Numbered from the stretch's first letter, positions 18,337 through 26,864 are shown. The stretch is DNA of 64,000 nt from Burkholderia sp. WSM2230 (GCF_000472445.1 NZ_AXAJ01000012.1:62001-126000), one strand, 5' to 3'. Program-made: numbers and translations. The notes: generated from the letters alone by a model not told the origin.

Positions 18337-19410
18337 ATGCCGACAATCTATTGTGACGAAGCCGGAAACTCTGGCGCGAACCTACTCGACATAGACCAAC
18401 CATTCTTCGTTCTCGCGTCTAACGATTTTTCGAAAGACGAGGCGGCGGCCCTGCTAGAGCACGTTCAGTCGCCGCAAGGGGCAGAACCAAAATTCGCGGC
18501 GCTTAAGAAATCAGGCGCGGGGATCGCTAAGCTCATCCGTTTCCTTTCTGATCCGCGGCTCGATGAGAACCGCGTCGTTGCGGACGTGTTCGATAAGCGA
18601 TTTATGGTTGTTACGAAAATGGTCGACCTGATCGCCGAAACGCTTATCCATCGGATAGGGGGGGATCTTTATAAGGGCGGCGCAAATATCGCCATGTCCA
18701 ACATGCTGCACTTCAACATGCCAGCATTTTGCGGCGAGGAGAATACTGAGCGGTTCTTGCAGTCGTTCGTTGAACTTGTCCGGCGACGCGAAGAGGCACA
18801 GATCTCTGCATTTTACGACGCGGGCAAAGCGATGGTGACGGCTTCGACGAACGAAAAGTTTAAAAAGGATCTCATGTACTTTACCGAACCTCGATTGTTC
18901 GCGCTGTGGTTCGGTGAAGAAATAGACTCGCAGTCCCTCGATCCGGCTATACCTGCATTGTTTGGCCATATTGCGACATGGGGAGCAAGAAAGGAGGAAA
19001 GGTTCGACGTTGTTCACGATTCGTCCAAACCGATTCTAGCTTCGCAGGCGAAGTTCACCGATATGATGGCCCTGTCCCAAGAGGAATCGGTACTCGTCGG
19101 TTACGACCGGCGTAAGTTTCGCTTTCCGCTGCGGGCGACGTCGTTATCGCAAGCTGATTCAAGAGCCCACCCGCAACTCCAAGTAGCTGATCTTTGCGCC
19201 GGTCTTATCAATCACTTCAATAGGTGCAAGCTGGCTGGCGAACTTGATGAACTAGCCATTGCTACCCGTGAGCTAGGAGGGCTGCGCTGGATATTCGATG
19301 GTGTGATTCCGACGACTGATGTGACGCCTGAAGCACTTGGCACCGATGAGGCTGGAGGTATCAATCCAGTGGATCGCATGATTGACTATCTGTCGCGGCG
19401 GAACACATAA
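18337..19410 (+). CDS. DUF3800 domain protein
   Basis: A 357-aa cytosolic protein with the DUF3800 pattern: IYCDEAGNSG at the N-terminus, FDVVHDSSKP in the middle (about 226-235), and the late HPQLQVADLCAGLINHF motif. The family has an RNase H-like fold with acidic residues and is often found in mobile DNA and defence islands, but its activity is not settled. It lies 103 bp after the helicase-nuclease gene in the same direction, so the two may work together. Confidence 0.75.
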   Translation: MPTIYCDEAGNSGANLLDIDQPFFVLASNDFSKDEAAALLEHVQSPQGAEPKFAALKKSGAGIAKLIRFLSDPRLDENRVVADVFDKRFMVVTKMVDLIAETLIHRIGGDLYKGGANIAMSNMLHFNMPAFCGEENTERFLQSFVELVRRREEAQISAFYDAGKAMVTASTNEKFKKDLMYFTEPRLFALWFGEEIDSQSLDPAIPALFGHIATWGARKEERFDVVHDSSKPILASQAKFTDMMALSQEESVLVGYDRRKFRFPLRATSLSQADSRAHPQLQVADLCAGLINHFNRCKLAGELDELAIATRELGGLRWIFDGVIPTTDVTPEALGTDEAGGINPVDRMIDYLSRRNT

Positions 19411-19781
19411 ACAGCTCGGCTATCGCTTTCCGAGTCGACGGCACGACACTGCCAGTGGTGACCCGCGTGCCGGAAGAGTCAGACCGACATCGACCAGAGA
19501 GTGCCCATCCACAACTGACAGAAGGAAAACGTGCAGTCTGGGAGATCAACAGACGGTCCACCGAACGCCGTGCTTCTTAAACTTGAAAAGCGGCGGTGTA
19601 TGACCGAAGTAGTCGCCTATCTGCTGGCGGTGTTCGTCAACATTGACTCCGCCCAGACTTAAGTGGAGGTGCCGCCGCGCACGAATGCGCGAGCATCTTG
19701 GCTGCTTCGCGATGCTCAGAGGTGATACCGGGGCGGAGATCGACTGGACGGCGGGCATAGCGGTCCAACACTCGCGTGGTC
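19411..19781. other. 371-bp stretch without a recognised gene
   Basis: Nothing convincing was found here. Minus-strand frames in 19640-19790 have protein-like composition (for example RVLDRYARRPVDLRPG) but are short and interrupted. They may be a remnant of a lost gene downstream of the TIR gene. Confidence 0.4.
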
Positions 19782-20561
19782 TCACGGGCGACCACTTGCC
19801 TGTTGCTTCTCCTGCTGCAGTTCGATGGCCTTTAATCTAATTCCTTCTGCGACGCTCGCGAGAGCTTCGTCTTGATCGAGCCAAGATTTTACCGCCTTCC
19901 CATCGCGAGGAAGGGCGAGGAGATCCTTAAGAGCGGTGTGCTGCCACAGGCAGCTTCGCAGCACGACCGGTATAACTGTTACTTCCCCGCGCGAATGCAT
20001 AGCGAGCGCCTCGCTAAGTTCGACATCATGGCAATAGGCAGAATTAATGAAATCGACGCTGATCAGAAACAACGCGATATCGGCTTTTCTGATCTGTGCG
20101 AGTATTTCGTGGTCGATATCGTCGCCTGCCTTAAGTTTCCGATCATGCCAAGCGTTTATGAGACCCATGCGCTGCAGTGGAACGAGGTGCTTCAAGAGCT
20201 CGTTCTTTAGTTGCTCATCCGCATGTGAGTAGGACAGAAACAGCGTCAACGGACGAATTCCGCCATCGTGCGTAGGCCCGGGCGCCGCAGAAGAATCGGC
20301 TATGCCGATCAGCCCGCTGTGGCCTTGACCGACCTTCACTAGCTGCTGTGCGACAAGATTCCGTTTGACGCGCTGATATCTATCGTCGTCCCACCCAAGA
20401 GATTCGCGCAGCGTCTTGTTGGTAATCATGTCACGGTTTTCGTTCGTGAGCTCGCGCAATCTCGCCAAAAATCGATCGGCGAACGTGCCGGGTTTCGCTT
20501 TCTTGGTCTTCTTCTCTGTTGCCATATGTGTTGCTCTGGTCGGTCTGTCTTCTTTTAACAT
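19782..20561 (-). CDS. TIR domain protein with N-terminal winged-helix-like region
   Basis: A 259-aa protein. Residues about 25-95 (FADRFLARLRELTNENRDMITNKTLRESLGW, RVKRNLV) look like a helix-turn-helix region. Residues about 105-215 are a TIR domain of the TIR_2 type: LTLFLSYSHADEQLKNELLKHL, INAWHDRKLKAGDDI, and IALFLISVDFINSAYC. The acidic DVELSEA segment holds the likely catalytic Glu. Bacterial TIR domains commonly degrade or convert NAD+ as abortive-infection effectors. A start at 20525 (MATEKK) is equally possible; neither start has a good ribosome site. It stands alone on the minus strand. Confidence 0.78.
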   Translation of the reverse strand: MLKEDRPTRATHMATEKKTKKAKPGTFADRFLARLRELTNENRDMITNKTLRESLGWDDDRYQRVKRNLVAQQLVKVGQGHSGLIGIADSSAAPGPTHDGGIRPLTLFLSYSHADEQLKNELLKHLVPLQRMGLINAWHDRKLKAGDDIDHEILAQIRKADIALFLISVDFINSAYCHDVELSEALAMHSRGEVTVIPVVLRSCLWQHTALKDLLALPRDGKAVKSWLDQDEALASVAEGIRLKAIELQQEKQQASGRP

Positions 20562-20759
20562 GCAGCGCGCCGCGAAGGCCGGATTGTTCTCATCGGCTTA
20601 GCAGGCACCTGCTTGGCGGCGATGCAAGGTTCTGCTCTATACACTCGCGGTGCTCCGGACGGTTGTCGGCGACTAGCAAGGGCGCAAGTATATGCCGTTG
20701 TGGCGTTGGAGGCTGCGTGCGCGTTGCTCAAAGCGCGGCATCGCCCCGATAGTCGTCGC

Positions 20760-20984
20760 ATGAACGATATCCAATTCCACCGTGATTTCGCGCCCCTTAC
20801 TGACGGTCAAATCCGCGATCTGGTCGCTACCCTTCGCGACGTTTTCGGAAGCAACCTTTCTCGCGAACAGTTTAACGGCAAGCTGATGACGTTTCTTGAG
20901 GACGTGCCGGGGTATGAATCTGAAGAGGCGTCGTCGGGGCTGATTAGACCGGCATGGTCCGCGTATCAAAAGGTCGAAGGATGA
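20760..20984 (+). CDS. small hypothetical protein, accessory-element type
   Basis: 74 aa, soluble, acidic N-terminal half (NDIQFHRDFAPLTDGQIRDLV) and no recognised motif. ATG 20760 gives a compact ORF whose stop overlaps the next start (ATGA at 20981-20984). The pair is therefore a coupled two-gene unit. Confidence 0.55.
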   Translation: MNDIQFHRDFAPLTDGQIRDLVATLRDVFGSNLSREQFNGKLMTFLEDVPGYESEEASSGLIRPAWSAYQKVEG

Positions 20985-21256
20985 CGCCACCACTATTCCA
21001 TATCGGCGAGGTTGTTGCGACGCGCGGCGTCTTCGCCCATCTTGAACATCACCGCATCGCGGCCTTTTCATATCTGAGACGTCACGCCTGCGGCGACTGG
21101 GGAAAGGTGCCACCCGAGGACGCTGCGGCAAACCGGTTTGCGGTCGAGCATGGTGCGCGCATTCTGTCGAGCTACGACATTGCTGGAAAACGTGTCTGGA
21201 TCATCACCGAAGCAGACCGCAGCATGACGACACTGCTGTTTCCGGACGAATACTGA
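20981..21256 (+). CDS. plasmid-related hypothetical protein
   Basis: 91 aa. The sequence from HIGEVVATRGVFAHL through RRHACGDWG to VWIITEADRSMTTLLFPDEY resembles a small protein often carried on proteobacterial plasmids and integrative elements, labelled only plasmid-related. No function is known. It overlaps the preceding gene by 4 bases. Confidence 0.65.
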   Translation: MTPPLFHIGEVVATRGVFAHLEHHRIAAFSYLRRHACGDWGKVPPEDAAANRFAVEHGARILSSYDIAGKRVWIITEADRSMTTLLFPDEY

Positions 21257-21276
21257 CGATGATGCACTGACGGCAT

Positions 21277-21522
21277 TTACTTGTGCCGCCCAGTTTTCGA
21301 AGGTCTGAGATCAAACATAAGCATCTCGCTCGGCACGACGCCCAAGGTCGCGGCCAGCACGCAGATATTGTAGAGCGCGATATTTCGTTGGCCGCGCTCG
21401 ATGCCGCCGACGTAGGACCGCGCCAGTCCCGATTCGAGTGCGAGCTTCTCCTGCGACCAGCCCTTCGCCTTTCGCAGCTCCACCACTCGTTTTCCAAACA
21501 ACTCTAGCGGGTCGTAATCCAT
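21277..21522 (-). CDS. XRE-family helix-turn-helix regulator
   Basis: 81 aa, a single lambda-repressor-like domain: FGKRVVELRKAKGWSQEKLALESGLARSYVGGIERGQRN with the recognition helix near residues 29-40. The MDYDPLELFG start at 21522 matches short orphan regulators of this kind; a longer open frame reaches 21648 without a better start. It faces the gene at 21685, so it may control the divergent promoter between them. Confidence 0.75.
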   Translation of the reverse strand: MDYDPLELFGKRVVELRKAKGWSQEKLALESGLARSYVGGIERGQRNIALYNICVLAATLGVVPSEMLMFDLRPSKTGRHK

Positions 21523-21684
21523 CGTTGGCGTCCAAAAACAACCAACGAAGGGTATGGATTTGACCTTTATATAGCCACGCTCTATAGTGACACGCACTAT
21601 AAGTGACATTATGCGGAAGGCCAGTGTCGCCTTCTCGCCGGTGGTCACTAGGAAATGATCGAATACGAGCGAGGTCTAACTCAG

Positions 21685-22062
21685 ATGATCAAACTGGAAA
21701 TCAATATTACGGGTGCCGGTCAGGAAGAGATGCGCCAACTTGAGGCGCTGCTACGGAACGTGCTTGCCTCAATGAAGCCGCAGTTGAAGGGTGTCGAAGC
21801 AACCGTCACCGCCGCTCCCGTTGTGGACCCGTATGAGTCAACGAAGAAGAAGATCCTCAACCACATCCGCTGGCGGAAGATTGATACGGGGACGTGCATG
21901 ACGCCGGATTTCTGGGAGGTCGATATCCAAGACTGGCTGAACCCTAAAGACAAAAGCAATCTGAGTGCGGCGCTCGACTCGTTGTGCAAAGACGGGATGC
22001 TGGAGCGCACGGGTCGATGGGAGTACTACTTGACGTACTCTGGATACGACGCGATCTACTGA
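21685..22062 (+). CDS. hypothetical protein
   Basis: 125 aa. The N-terminal part (IKLEINITGAGQEEMRQLEALLRNVL) looks like a small alpha/beta or coiled segment. The C-terminal part (KKKILNHIRWRKIDTG, LSAALDSLCKDGMLERTG, WEYYLTYSGYDAI) has winged-helix character. No family was recognised. ATG 21655 is an alternative start with a poorly spaced AGGA. Confidence 0.55.
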   Translation: MIKLEINITGAGQEEMRQLEALLRNVLASMKPQLKGVEATVTAAPVVDPYESTKKKILNHIRWRKIDTGTCMTPDFWEVDIQDWLNPKDKSNLSAALDSLCKDGMLERTGRWEYYLTYSGYDAIY

Positions 22063-22078
22063 AAAAGACAAGGACAGG

Positions 22079-22810
22079 ATGTCGCATAACTCGGAAAGCG
22101 GCTTGCTCGCAATGATTGAGCGTCTCTGGCGCGCTTTCATGGCGGTGTTCTGGGTCGCCGTCATGGTGCTGCTTCCCATCTTGGGGATACGCGGCCTGTA
22201 TGTCGCGGTTCGTAGAAAGGGCATTGCTACGAATAAGAACGAGCGGCGCTATTGGAGCAACGAGGTTGTATTCAATGCGTGTCTCATGTATGGGGTCGTT
22301 GTGATTTATTATCACCTCTTCCAAGACATCATCTTTCTCCCGTTTAGCTTAAAGGCGCAGGCAGATTTCACCGCCTACTTCGATACGGTGATGGGCCTTC
22401 CAGCAGCGATCTGGTATGTGTATACGGACAGAAGCGTAGCGTTGAGCGATGATCCGTTGACCTTCCTGACGCCGACATTCTTCGGCGTCTTCGTCGTGTT
22501 TCTCTGCTCGTTCGCCTTGAGCGCATCCAAGATATTCGGGTATGTAGATGACGTGGGAGATTGGCGAGCGCCAGATAGGGAAAATCAGGCGCGCATCGCT
22601 CAGTTCGATCGCGAGGAGGCGCCAATCCGTGCGCTGTCGAAACAGATGTTTGAACATGAGAAGCAGCACCCGATGAATCATCCGGCGTGGAACGATTTGT
22701 CCGAGGAGCAGCGCGAAATGCTAACTGCGAAATGGGATGCGGAGAGGGCAGAGCTGTGGAAAAAGTTCGACGAATGCCCGCGCGCTTCATACTTCAATCA
22801 ATACAAATGA
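22079..22810 (+). CDS. predicted membrane protein
   Basis: 243 aa with about three to four membrane segments (roughly residues 13-40, 66-86, 104-113 and 130-152). A charged cytosolic tail follows, rich in Glu/Lys and ending FDECPRASYFNQYK. No family recognised. It lies 16 bp after the preceding gene on the same strand, so the two probably share a transcript. Membrane proteins next to TIR and nuclease genes can be defence effectors, but nothing here shows that. Confidence 0.55.
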   Translation: MSHNSESGLLAMIERLWRAFMAVFWVAVMVLLPILGIRGLYVAVRRKGIATNKNERRYWSNEVVFNACLMYGVVVIYYHLFQDIIFLPFSLKAQADFTAYFDTVMGLPAAIWYVYTDRSVALSDDPLTFLTPTFFGVFVVFLCSFALSASKIFGYVDDVGDWRAPDRENQARIAQFDREEAPIRALSKQMFEHEKQHPMNHPAWNDLSEEQREMLTAKWDAERAELWKKFDECPRASYFNQYK

Positions 22811-22866
22811 CGCCGCCGCAGCGCATCCAACACATCGGCGCCAGTTGGCCGTTATTCGGGCCGGAT

Positions 22867-23159
22867 ATGAAATTCGAACAGTTTTTCGAAGGTAAATCAT
22901 GGCCGATTGTAGTGGAGCGGATCGGCGTGATGTCGGTCGATACTCTCAACCGCCAATGGATGCCATTGCCGAAGACCACGGCTATATCACCGCGAAGTCG
23001 AAGGATGGCAAGGCAGCATTGCTCGGTCGAATGGGCAAGCGTGATGATGGCAAACTTTGCGTCGAGATCGTTGTGCGTGCTGAGATCGAAAACAACAGAC
23101 GGCTCTATGACATGATGCGGAGCCACATTAGCACGGCCGAGACAGACGGAGAACATTGA
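22867..23159 (+). pseudogene. frameshifted copy of the small gene at 23591
   Basis: The first part (KFEQFFEGKSWP, VERIGVMSVDTLNR) reads in one frame. The second part (AIAEDHGYITAKSKDGK, LLGRMGKRDDGKLCVE) reads in another. Together they match the intact protein at 23591-23935 along its length. One base is missing at about 22960-22966, just after the Asn-Arg-Gln-Trp codons. The C-terminus also differs. Confidence 0.7.
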
Positions 23160-23518
23160 TGCTTCGACCGACACGGGAAGACTTCAAGCGGCGAGGCGGG
23201 GCCGGGCTCTGGTTTTTTGGTACCCACCTACACCCGAATCCGCGCATGTACAAATACGTCTGGCAGATATGGACGCCGGATTCGCCGCTAGAAGGCGCAG
23301 AATTCTTCGAGCAGGGACCGCGCTATTGCACGGCGCAGTTCCATGAAGTGGCGAAGTGCAAGCGTGAGGCAGGAGTGTCAGGGTTTATCTATAACCGCAA
23401 GCTCCCGCGTCATGGGCTCGACAGCCCGTTCGATTTGACTCATCCTAGGTGGGCGAATCGAGAGTGGGCACTAGCGTGGGAAGATGATCCAGATCCTGAG
23501 TGGAACGGGCACAAATGA
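23159..23518 (+). CDS. hypothetical protein
   Basis: 119 aa, rich in aromatic residues (GLWFFGTHLHPNP, YKYVWQIWTPDSPLEG, WANREWALAWEDDPD). No family recognised. ATG 23159 overlaps the stop of the preceding pseudogene (TGATG). It lies between the first and second copies of the small tandem family, so it may be the partner gene of an originally repeated gene pair. Confidence 0.5.
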   Translation: MLRPTREDFKRRGGAGLWFFGTHLHPNPRMYKYVWQIWTPDSPLEGAEFFEQGPRYCTAQFHEVAKCKREAGVSGFIYNRKLPRHGLDSPFDLTHPRWANREWALAWEDDPDPEWNGHK

Positions 23519-23590
23519 TAGATGGTTCGGTGTAGCGTCATAGTGCCGAAAATTCGGCGTGCCTGTCGCTACGCTGTTGGAGGTGCCGAT

Positions 23591-23935
23591 ATGGGATTTG
23601 AAAGTCTATACGAGGGGAAAACATGGCCGGAGATTGAGGAGCGGCTAGGTGTCATGTCGGTCGATACGCTCAACCGGATCTGGACGCTCATCCTTGAGGA
23701 AGACGGCTACCTGATCGCCCTTGCGAGGAACGGCGAAGACGCATTGCTCGGTCGCATGGGCAAGCGTGACGACGGGAAGTTTTGTATCGAACTCGTTGTG
23801 AAGGCAGCGGTCGAAAATAATGTTCTTAGCCGTTACGAGTTTTGGTACGTCAATTCCAGCGATAAGCAGCGTCATGCTCAGAGGCTGAACAATGTGGTCT
23901 GCGAACATCTTGATCGATTTCGGATAGAGAGGTAA
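23591..23935 (+). CDS. small hypothetical protein, intact member of a tandem family
   Basis: 114 aa. It has FESLYEGKTWPEIEERLGVMSVDTLNR, then LILEEDGYLIALAR and the shared LLGRMGKRDDGKF core, and it is the only uninterrupted copy of three. GGAGG lies 7 bases before ATG 23591. Function unknown. The repeated and decaying neighbours suggest an immunity-type or accessory gene under diversification. Confidence 0.55.
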   Translation: MGFESLYEGKTWPEIEERLGVMSVDTLNRIWTLILEEDGYLIALARNGEDALLGRMGKRDDGKFCIELVVKAAVENNVLSRYEFWYVNSSDKQRHAQRLNNVVCEHLDRFRIER

Positions 23936-23938
23936 GGA

Positions 23939-24118
23939 GCCATTGCTCATCGCATGTGCGAGCGTGATGATGGCAAGTTCCGTGTCGAGATTGTTGTCCG
24001 TGCTGAAATTCAAAATACCAAGCTGTGTCGGCCGGAATTTTTTCATGCCCACCAGGGTGGAAAAGCACGTCACGCTAAGCAGCTCGCCAATGGCCTGCAA
24101 GCCGGAAAAATTGAGTAG
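23939..24118 (+). pseudogene. 3' fragment of the same small family
   Basis: Reading through AHRMCERDDGKFRVEIVVRA and ending ANGLQAGKIE-stop, this matches the C-terminal half of the 23591 protein without its own start region. It begins directly after that gene, so it looks like a truncated tandem copy. Confidence 0.55.
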
Positions 24119-24226
24119 CGTACATTCCCGGAACCTCGATGTCGATAATTCCGGTTATGTACGCCTTCTATAAGATATGGAAAGTGTACTAAATTTCTGC
24201 TCACAAAAATCGCGAAACCCCCGAGT

Positions 24227-25375
24227 TTATGCGGGGTTGAGCAGCAAAGAGTCGATGACTTTTACGGCCTTGCGGCTCGCGTCGTTGGGACTCAGGTGAG
24301 CATACCGTTGGGTCATTTTCGGATCACTGTGTCCGAGCAGTACGGACACTTCGTACAGGCTCACACCTGCCCTCACAAGCTTGCTGGCGAACGTGTGTCG
24401 GAACGTGTGCAGGGTGACCCGTCCGCCTTTTTCCTTAACTGCTGCCGGATCATTCAGCCCCGCGCGCTCAATTGCCTTCTTGATTGACTTCGTGCTGTAA
24501 CCGCGCTCGTTGCCGGTGCGATCTTCGAACACATATCGTTGACCCTGCCTGCGCTCATCCCACCGGCGACGAAGGATCGCCTCAAGACGGGAAGTCATGT
24601 GCAGCACATCCTCGTTTCGGACCTTACTTCGATAAAGGCTGATAGTGCAGGTGTCGAGGCTGATCGCCGACCAGGGAATGTTTGCAACCTCGGAGTAGCG
24701 ACACCCCGTATCCAGCAGGAAGACCGTGATGTCGTAGTTGTCCTGCACATTCCGCGTCATTTCCGGTGTCCGCGTTTCTAACGGCTTTAAACCGTTTCTA
24801 AGCCGCTCCGGATCGAGTTCGAGCAATAACGCCGACTCTTCGCTGGAATCCAGATATCGAAGCCTATAAGAAGTCTTAAGCGCGGGAAATACGATTTCAC
24901 GATTCACCTTGAAGCCGAGCTTCGTCATCTCGTTGATGGTTGCTCGTATCAAGCCAATCTCGTGTTTGATCGTCGCGGGCTTGTCGCCTTCGGCCTTGCG
25001 TTTCGCGACGAGGACTTCGAAGTCACGCGTCGTCAGTTCGTGCAGCTTCATGTCCTGCGGAAATCCAAAACAGGGAAGCTTCGCTTTTGTCTTCGAATGA
25101 AGCTTGTATCCGAGCGCTTTCCGGATGCCCGACCACATGCCGCTGTAGTAGGCCGTTCCCTTGCGCGATTCGACGTACTGCTCCAGTGCATCCTTGATTG
25201 TGATCTCGGGTGAATCCCCAAGATATCGTTCGCTGTGCGCCCGGTTGCGGACTTCACGTTCGACCTGTCCGGCCTTCGTCTTGTTCGGCGTGCCGGTCGA
25301 ACCGAAGAACTTCTTTCCCTGAATCTGGAACTGGTAGTACCAGTTTTTGCTGTTGTTTCGACGGATGAGTGTCAT
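24227..25375 (-). CDS. int: tyrosine integrase of the element
   Basis: Site-specific recombinase, 382 aa. The N-terminus (MTLIRRNNSKNWYYQFQIQGKKFFG) is arm-binding-like, followed by an SAM-like core-binding domain (about 70-160). The catalytic domain has the box I Arg (LLDTGCRYSEVANI), the Lys-containing beta hairpin, box II HTFRHTFAS, GHSDPKMTQRYAH and the nucleophile Tyr in TQRY. AAGGAG precedes the ATG at 25375. It is likely the enzyme that inserted the element into tRNA-Gly, although it lies near the middle rather than beside an att site. Confidence 0.9.
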   Translation of the reverse strand: MTLIRRNNSKNWYYQFQIQGKKFFGSTGTPNKTKAGQVEREVRNRAHSERYLGDSPEITIKDALEQYVESRKGTAYYSGMWSGIRKALGYKLHSKTKAKLPCFGFPQDMKLHELTTRDFEVLVAKRKAEGDKPATIKHEIGLIRATINEMTKLGFKVNREIVFPALKTSYRLRYLDSSEESALLLELDPERLRNGLKPLETRTPEMTRNVQDNYDITVFLLDTGCRYSEVANIPWSAISLDTCTISLYRSKVRNEDVLHMTSRLEAILRRRWDERRQGQRYVFEDRTGNERGYSTKSIKKAIERAGLNDPAAVKEKGGRVTLHTFRHTFASKLVRAGVSLYEVSVLLGHSDPKMTQRYAHLSPNDASRKAVKVIDSLLLNPA

Positions 25376-25520
25376 GTGGGTTGCTCCTTGCGGAATGTAA
25401 TAGATGAGCAACACCATCCGGGCTGAGACGGGGTATGACAACAGCTTTCGCCCATGCCAGCCAGCATATTTTCCGTGGTGAATGGAGTGGCGGCCAACGA
25501 TCGACGGCGGCGCAACGATC

Positions 25521-25590
25521 CCCGGTCGTCTCAGACAAGACGCCCCTTTATCAACATAGACGAATGACTTATCCATATTCAATGAACACC
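25521..25590 (-). repeat. leader repeat copy 1
   Basis: On the minus strand it reads ATGGATAAGTC, then GTTGATAAAGGGGCG, then a CGTCT/AGACG hairpin (25527-25542). This matches the order in the other leader copies. It lies upstream of the integrase in the integrase's direction of transcription. Confidence 0.65.
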
Positions 25591-25678
25591 CGCGCACTGG
25601 TCGAATGGGATAGTCGCACCGATGGGGTGAGCTGAAAGATAAATGAAATGAATTGGGCGGACTCATCGTCGTAGTTGA

Positions 25679-25757
25679 CGCCGGTTCTTCGGCGCCGTAG
25701 ATAAGTCGCCGCTTTAACAACACAGGAAAAACACTTATCTACATTCATTGAACACCC
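25679..25757 (-). repeat. leader repeat copy 2
   Basis: Contains the perfect inverted octamers AGATAAGT (25699-25706) and ACTTATCT (25733-25740), with TTGTTAAAGCGGCG between them on the minus strand. A CGCCG/CGGCG hairpin follows at 25679-25694. It is the best conserved minus-strand copy. Confidence 0.75.
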
Positions 25758-25794
25758 CGCGCGCCTCTCTGACGGGGTGCTCCAGATAAGTGAT

Positions 25795-25824
25795 TTGACA
25801 ATCAGGGGCTCGATCCGGTAGTCT
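25795..25824 (+). promoter_or_regulatory. candidate promoter toward the rep genes
   Basis: TTGACA at 25795-25800 and TAGTCT at 25819-25824 are spaced by 18 bp. The octamer AGATAAGT at 25784-25791 overlaps the upstream side and could be an operator. The predicted transcript would have a leader of about 270 bases before the first rep gene. Confidence 0.45.
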
Positions 25825-25921
25825 GCCACCTTGGCTCGAGTGAGCGGTGCAAGCGTGGGACATGAACGCGGATACAGACGCGGGATTCCATAACCTCTCC
25901 GACGACAGGTAACGTGCGTCG

Positions 25922-26023
25922 TCATGGGCTTCCAGAAGGAAGCCAGTCCGGTGTGAGACCGGATGGTTAGGCAAAATAGGCCCTCGGACCAGTTTCTAGC
26001 GAACGATTTTCGAATCGTTCGCT
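25922..26023 (+). promoter_or_regulatory. three hairpins in the rep leader
   Basis: GGCTTCC/GGAAGCC, then TCCGGT/ACCGGA, then AGCGAACGATT/AATCGTTCGCT (25998-26008 and 26013-26023, TTCG loop) follow each other within 100 bp. The half-site ATCGTTCGC recurs near 26047. Such arrays occur in replication origins or in RNA-controlled rep leaders. The structure is seen; the function is inferred. Confidence 0.55.
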
Positions 26024-26102
26024 GTTGCTGGCCGATGGTGCGCTGTATCGTTCGCCCCTTCGGGAATCATTGGTCGGCTCCTTCATTTAATGGAGATTGA
26101 CG

Positions 26103-26861
26103 ATGGTTTCGAGCATGTCCAACGCGGGTTCTCCGCATCAAATCGCCGGGGCGTTTGGCGATGCGCAACTTCCCTTCGTACCCGTCGCTGTGTCGACCAT
26201 TGCGTCGCTGAGGGTCGCGATCAATCGTCGCGTCAAAAACAAAATTCCACTTGGTGATGAGACTGGGTGGCTGCGCGCGGGGCGGACCTTCAAGAATCGG
26301 GAGCTTGCCCCTGAAGACTTCATCGAGGAAGTAAGTTCGGGGTTTGCCTTTTGTCCCTGGTTGGGTGGGTATCGCCATCCCAGTAATTTCCGGTGCATGC
26401 AAGTGCTGGCCGTCGATGTGGACTCCGGTCCAACGATTGACGACGTCTTGGCCCACAACTTCTTCCAGAACTACGGGTGGTTCATCTATACGACATTGAG
26501 CCACAAGCCAGACGCCCATCGCTTTCGGGTTGTGTTTTTGCTGGCGCGGCCGATTGACACGGCAGAGCGCATGAAGCTGGCGTACAGCGGAATTCGGCTG
26601 CTGCTTGGTGGTGGTCTTCGCAGTATCAATGCGGCTCACATGTTCTATGGCTCGGAGGATTGCGACCTCTACCGCGTGGGCCATGTGCTTCCTATGGAAC
26701 AGCTTGACTATCTGATCGAACTCGGGCAGGCCGCAATGGTTTGTCGCGCCTATATTCAGACCCAATGGCGTAACCTGAATCGCCAGCGGCTGTTCCATGC
26801 GTCCGATCGGCGCGCGATTAAACGCAAGATGCTTGACGCCTGCTATACGTACGGGGATTAA
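26103..26861 (+). CDS. stand-alone primase-polymerase-like protein (paralogue of the rep N-terminus)
   Basis: 252 aa, homologous along most of its length to residues about 30-225 of the next protein. Shared features are AVNRRVKNKI versus AVNRHVKNKI, FAFCPWL versus FAFCAWL, and QVLAVDVD versus QVLAVDMD. HRFRVVFLL is also shared. These fit an archaeo-eukaryotic primase fold: D-x-D motif I, then the SHKPDAHRF motif II. In the motif III position it has NAAHMFYGSE where the partner has DASRLFYGSE, so an acidic residue is lost. GGAG lies 8 bases before ATG 26103. It probably acts with, or regulates, the large protein 3 bp downstream. Confidence 0.7.
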   Translation: MVSSMSNAGSPHQIAGAFGDAQLPFVPVAVSTIASLRVAINRRVKNKIPLGDETGWLRAGRTFKNRELAPEDFIEEVSSGFAFCPWLGGYRHPSNFRCMQVLAVDVDSGPTIDDVLAHNFFQNYGWFIYTTLSHKPDAHRFRVVFLLARPIDTAERMKLAYSGIRLLLGGGLRSINAAHMFYGSEDCDLYRVGHVLPMEQLDYLIELGQAAMVCRAYIQTQWRNLNRQRLFHASDRRAIKRKMLDACYTYGD

Positions 26862-26864
26862 GCA

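Larger units (their letters stand above)
25376..26102. other. 727-bp leader/origin-like region between integrase and replication genes
   Basis: This non-coding stretch holds two minus-strand copies of the element's leader repeat (25521-25590 and 25679-25757), a candidate promoter toward the rep genes, and three hairpins just upstream of the first rep gene. Placement between a divergent integrase and a replication protein is typical of control regions and origins. Confidence 0.6.

Noticed and set aside
19546-19785. Transposase or recombinase remnant downstream of the TIR gene
   Set aside because: Protein-like patches occur in several frames but none matches a family I can name.
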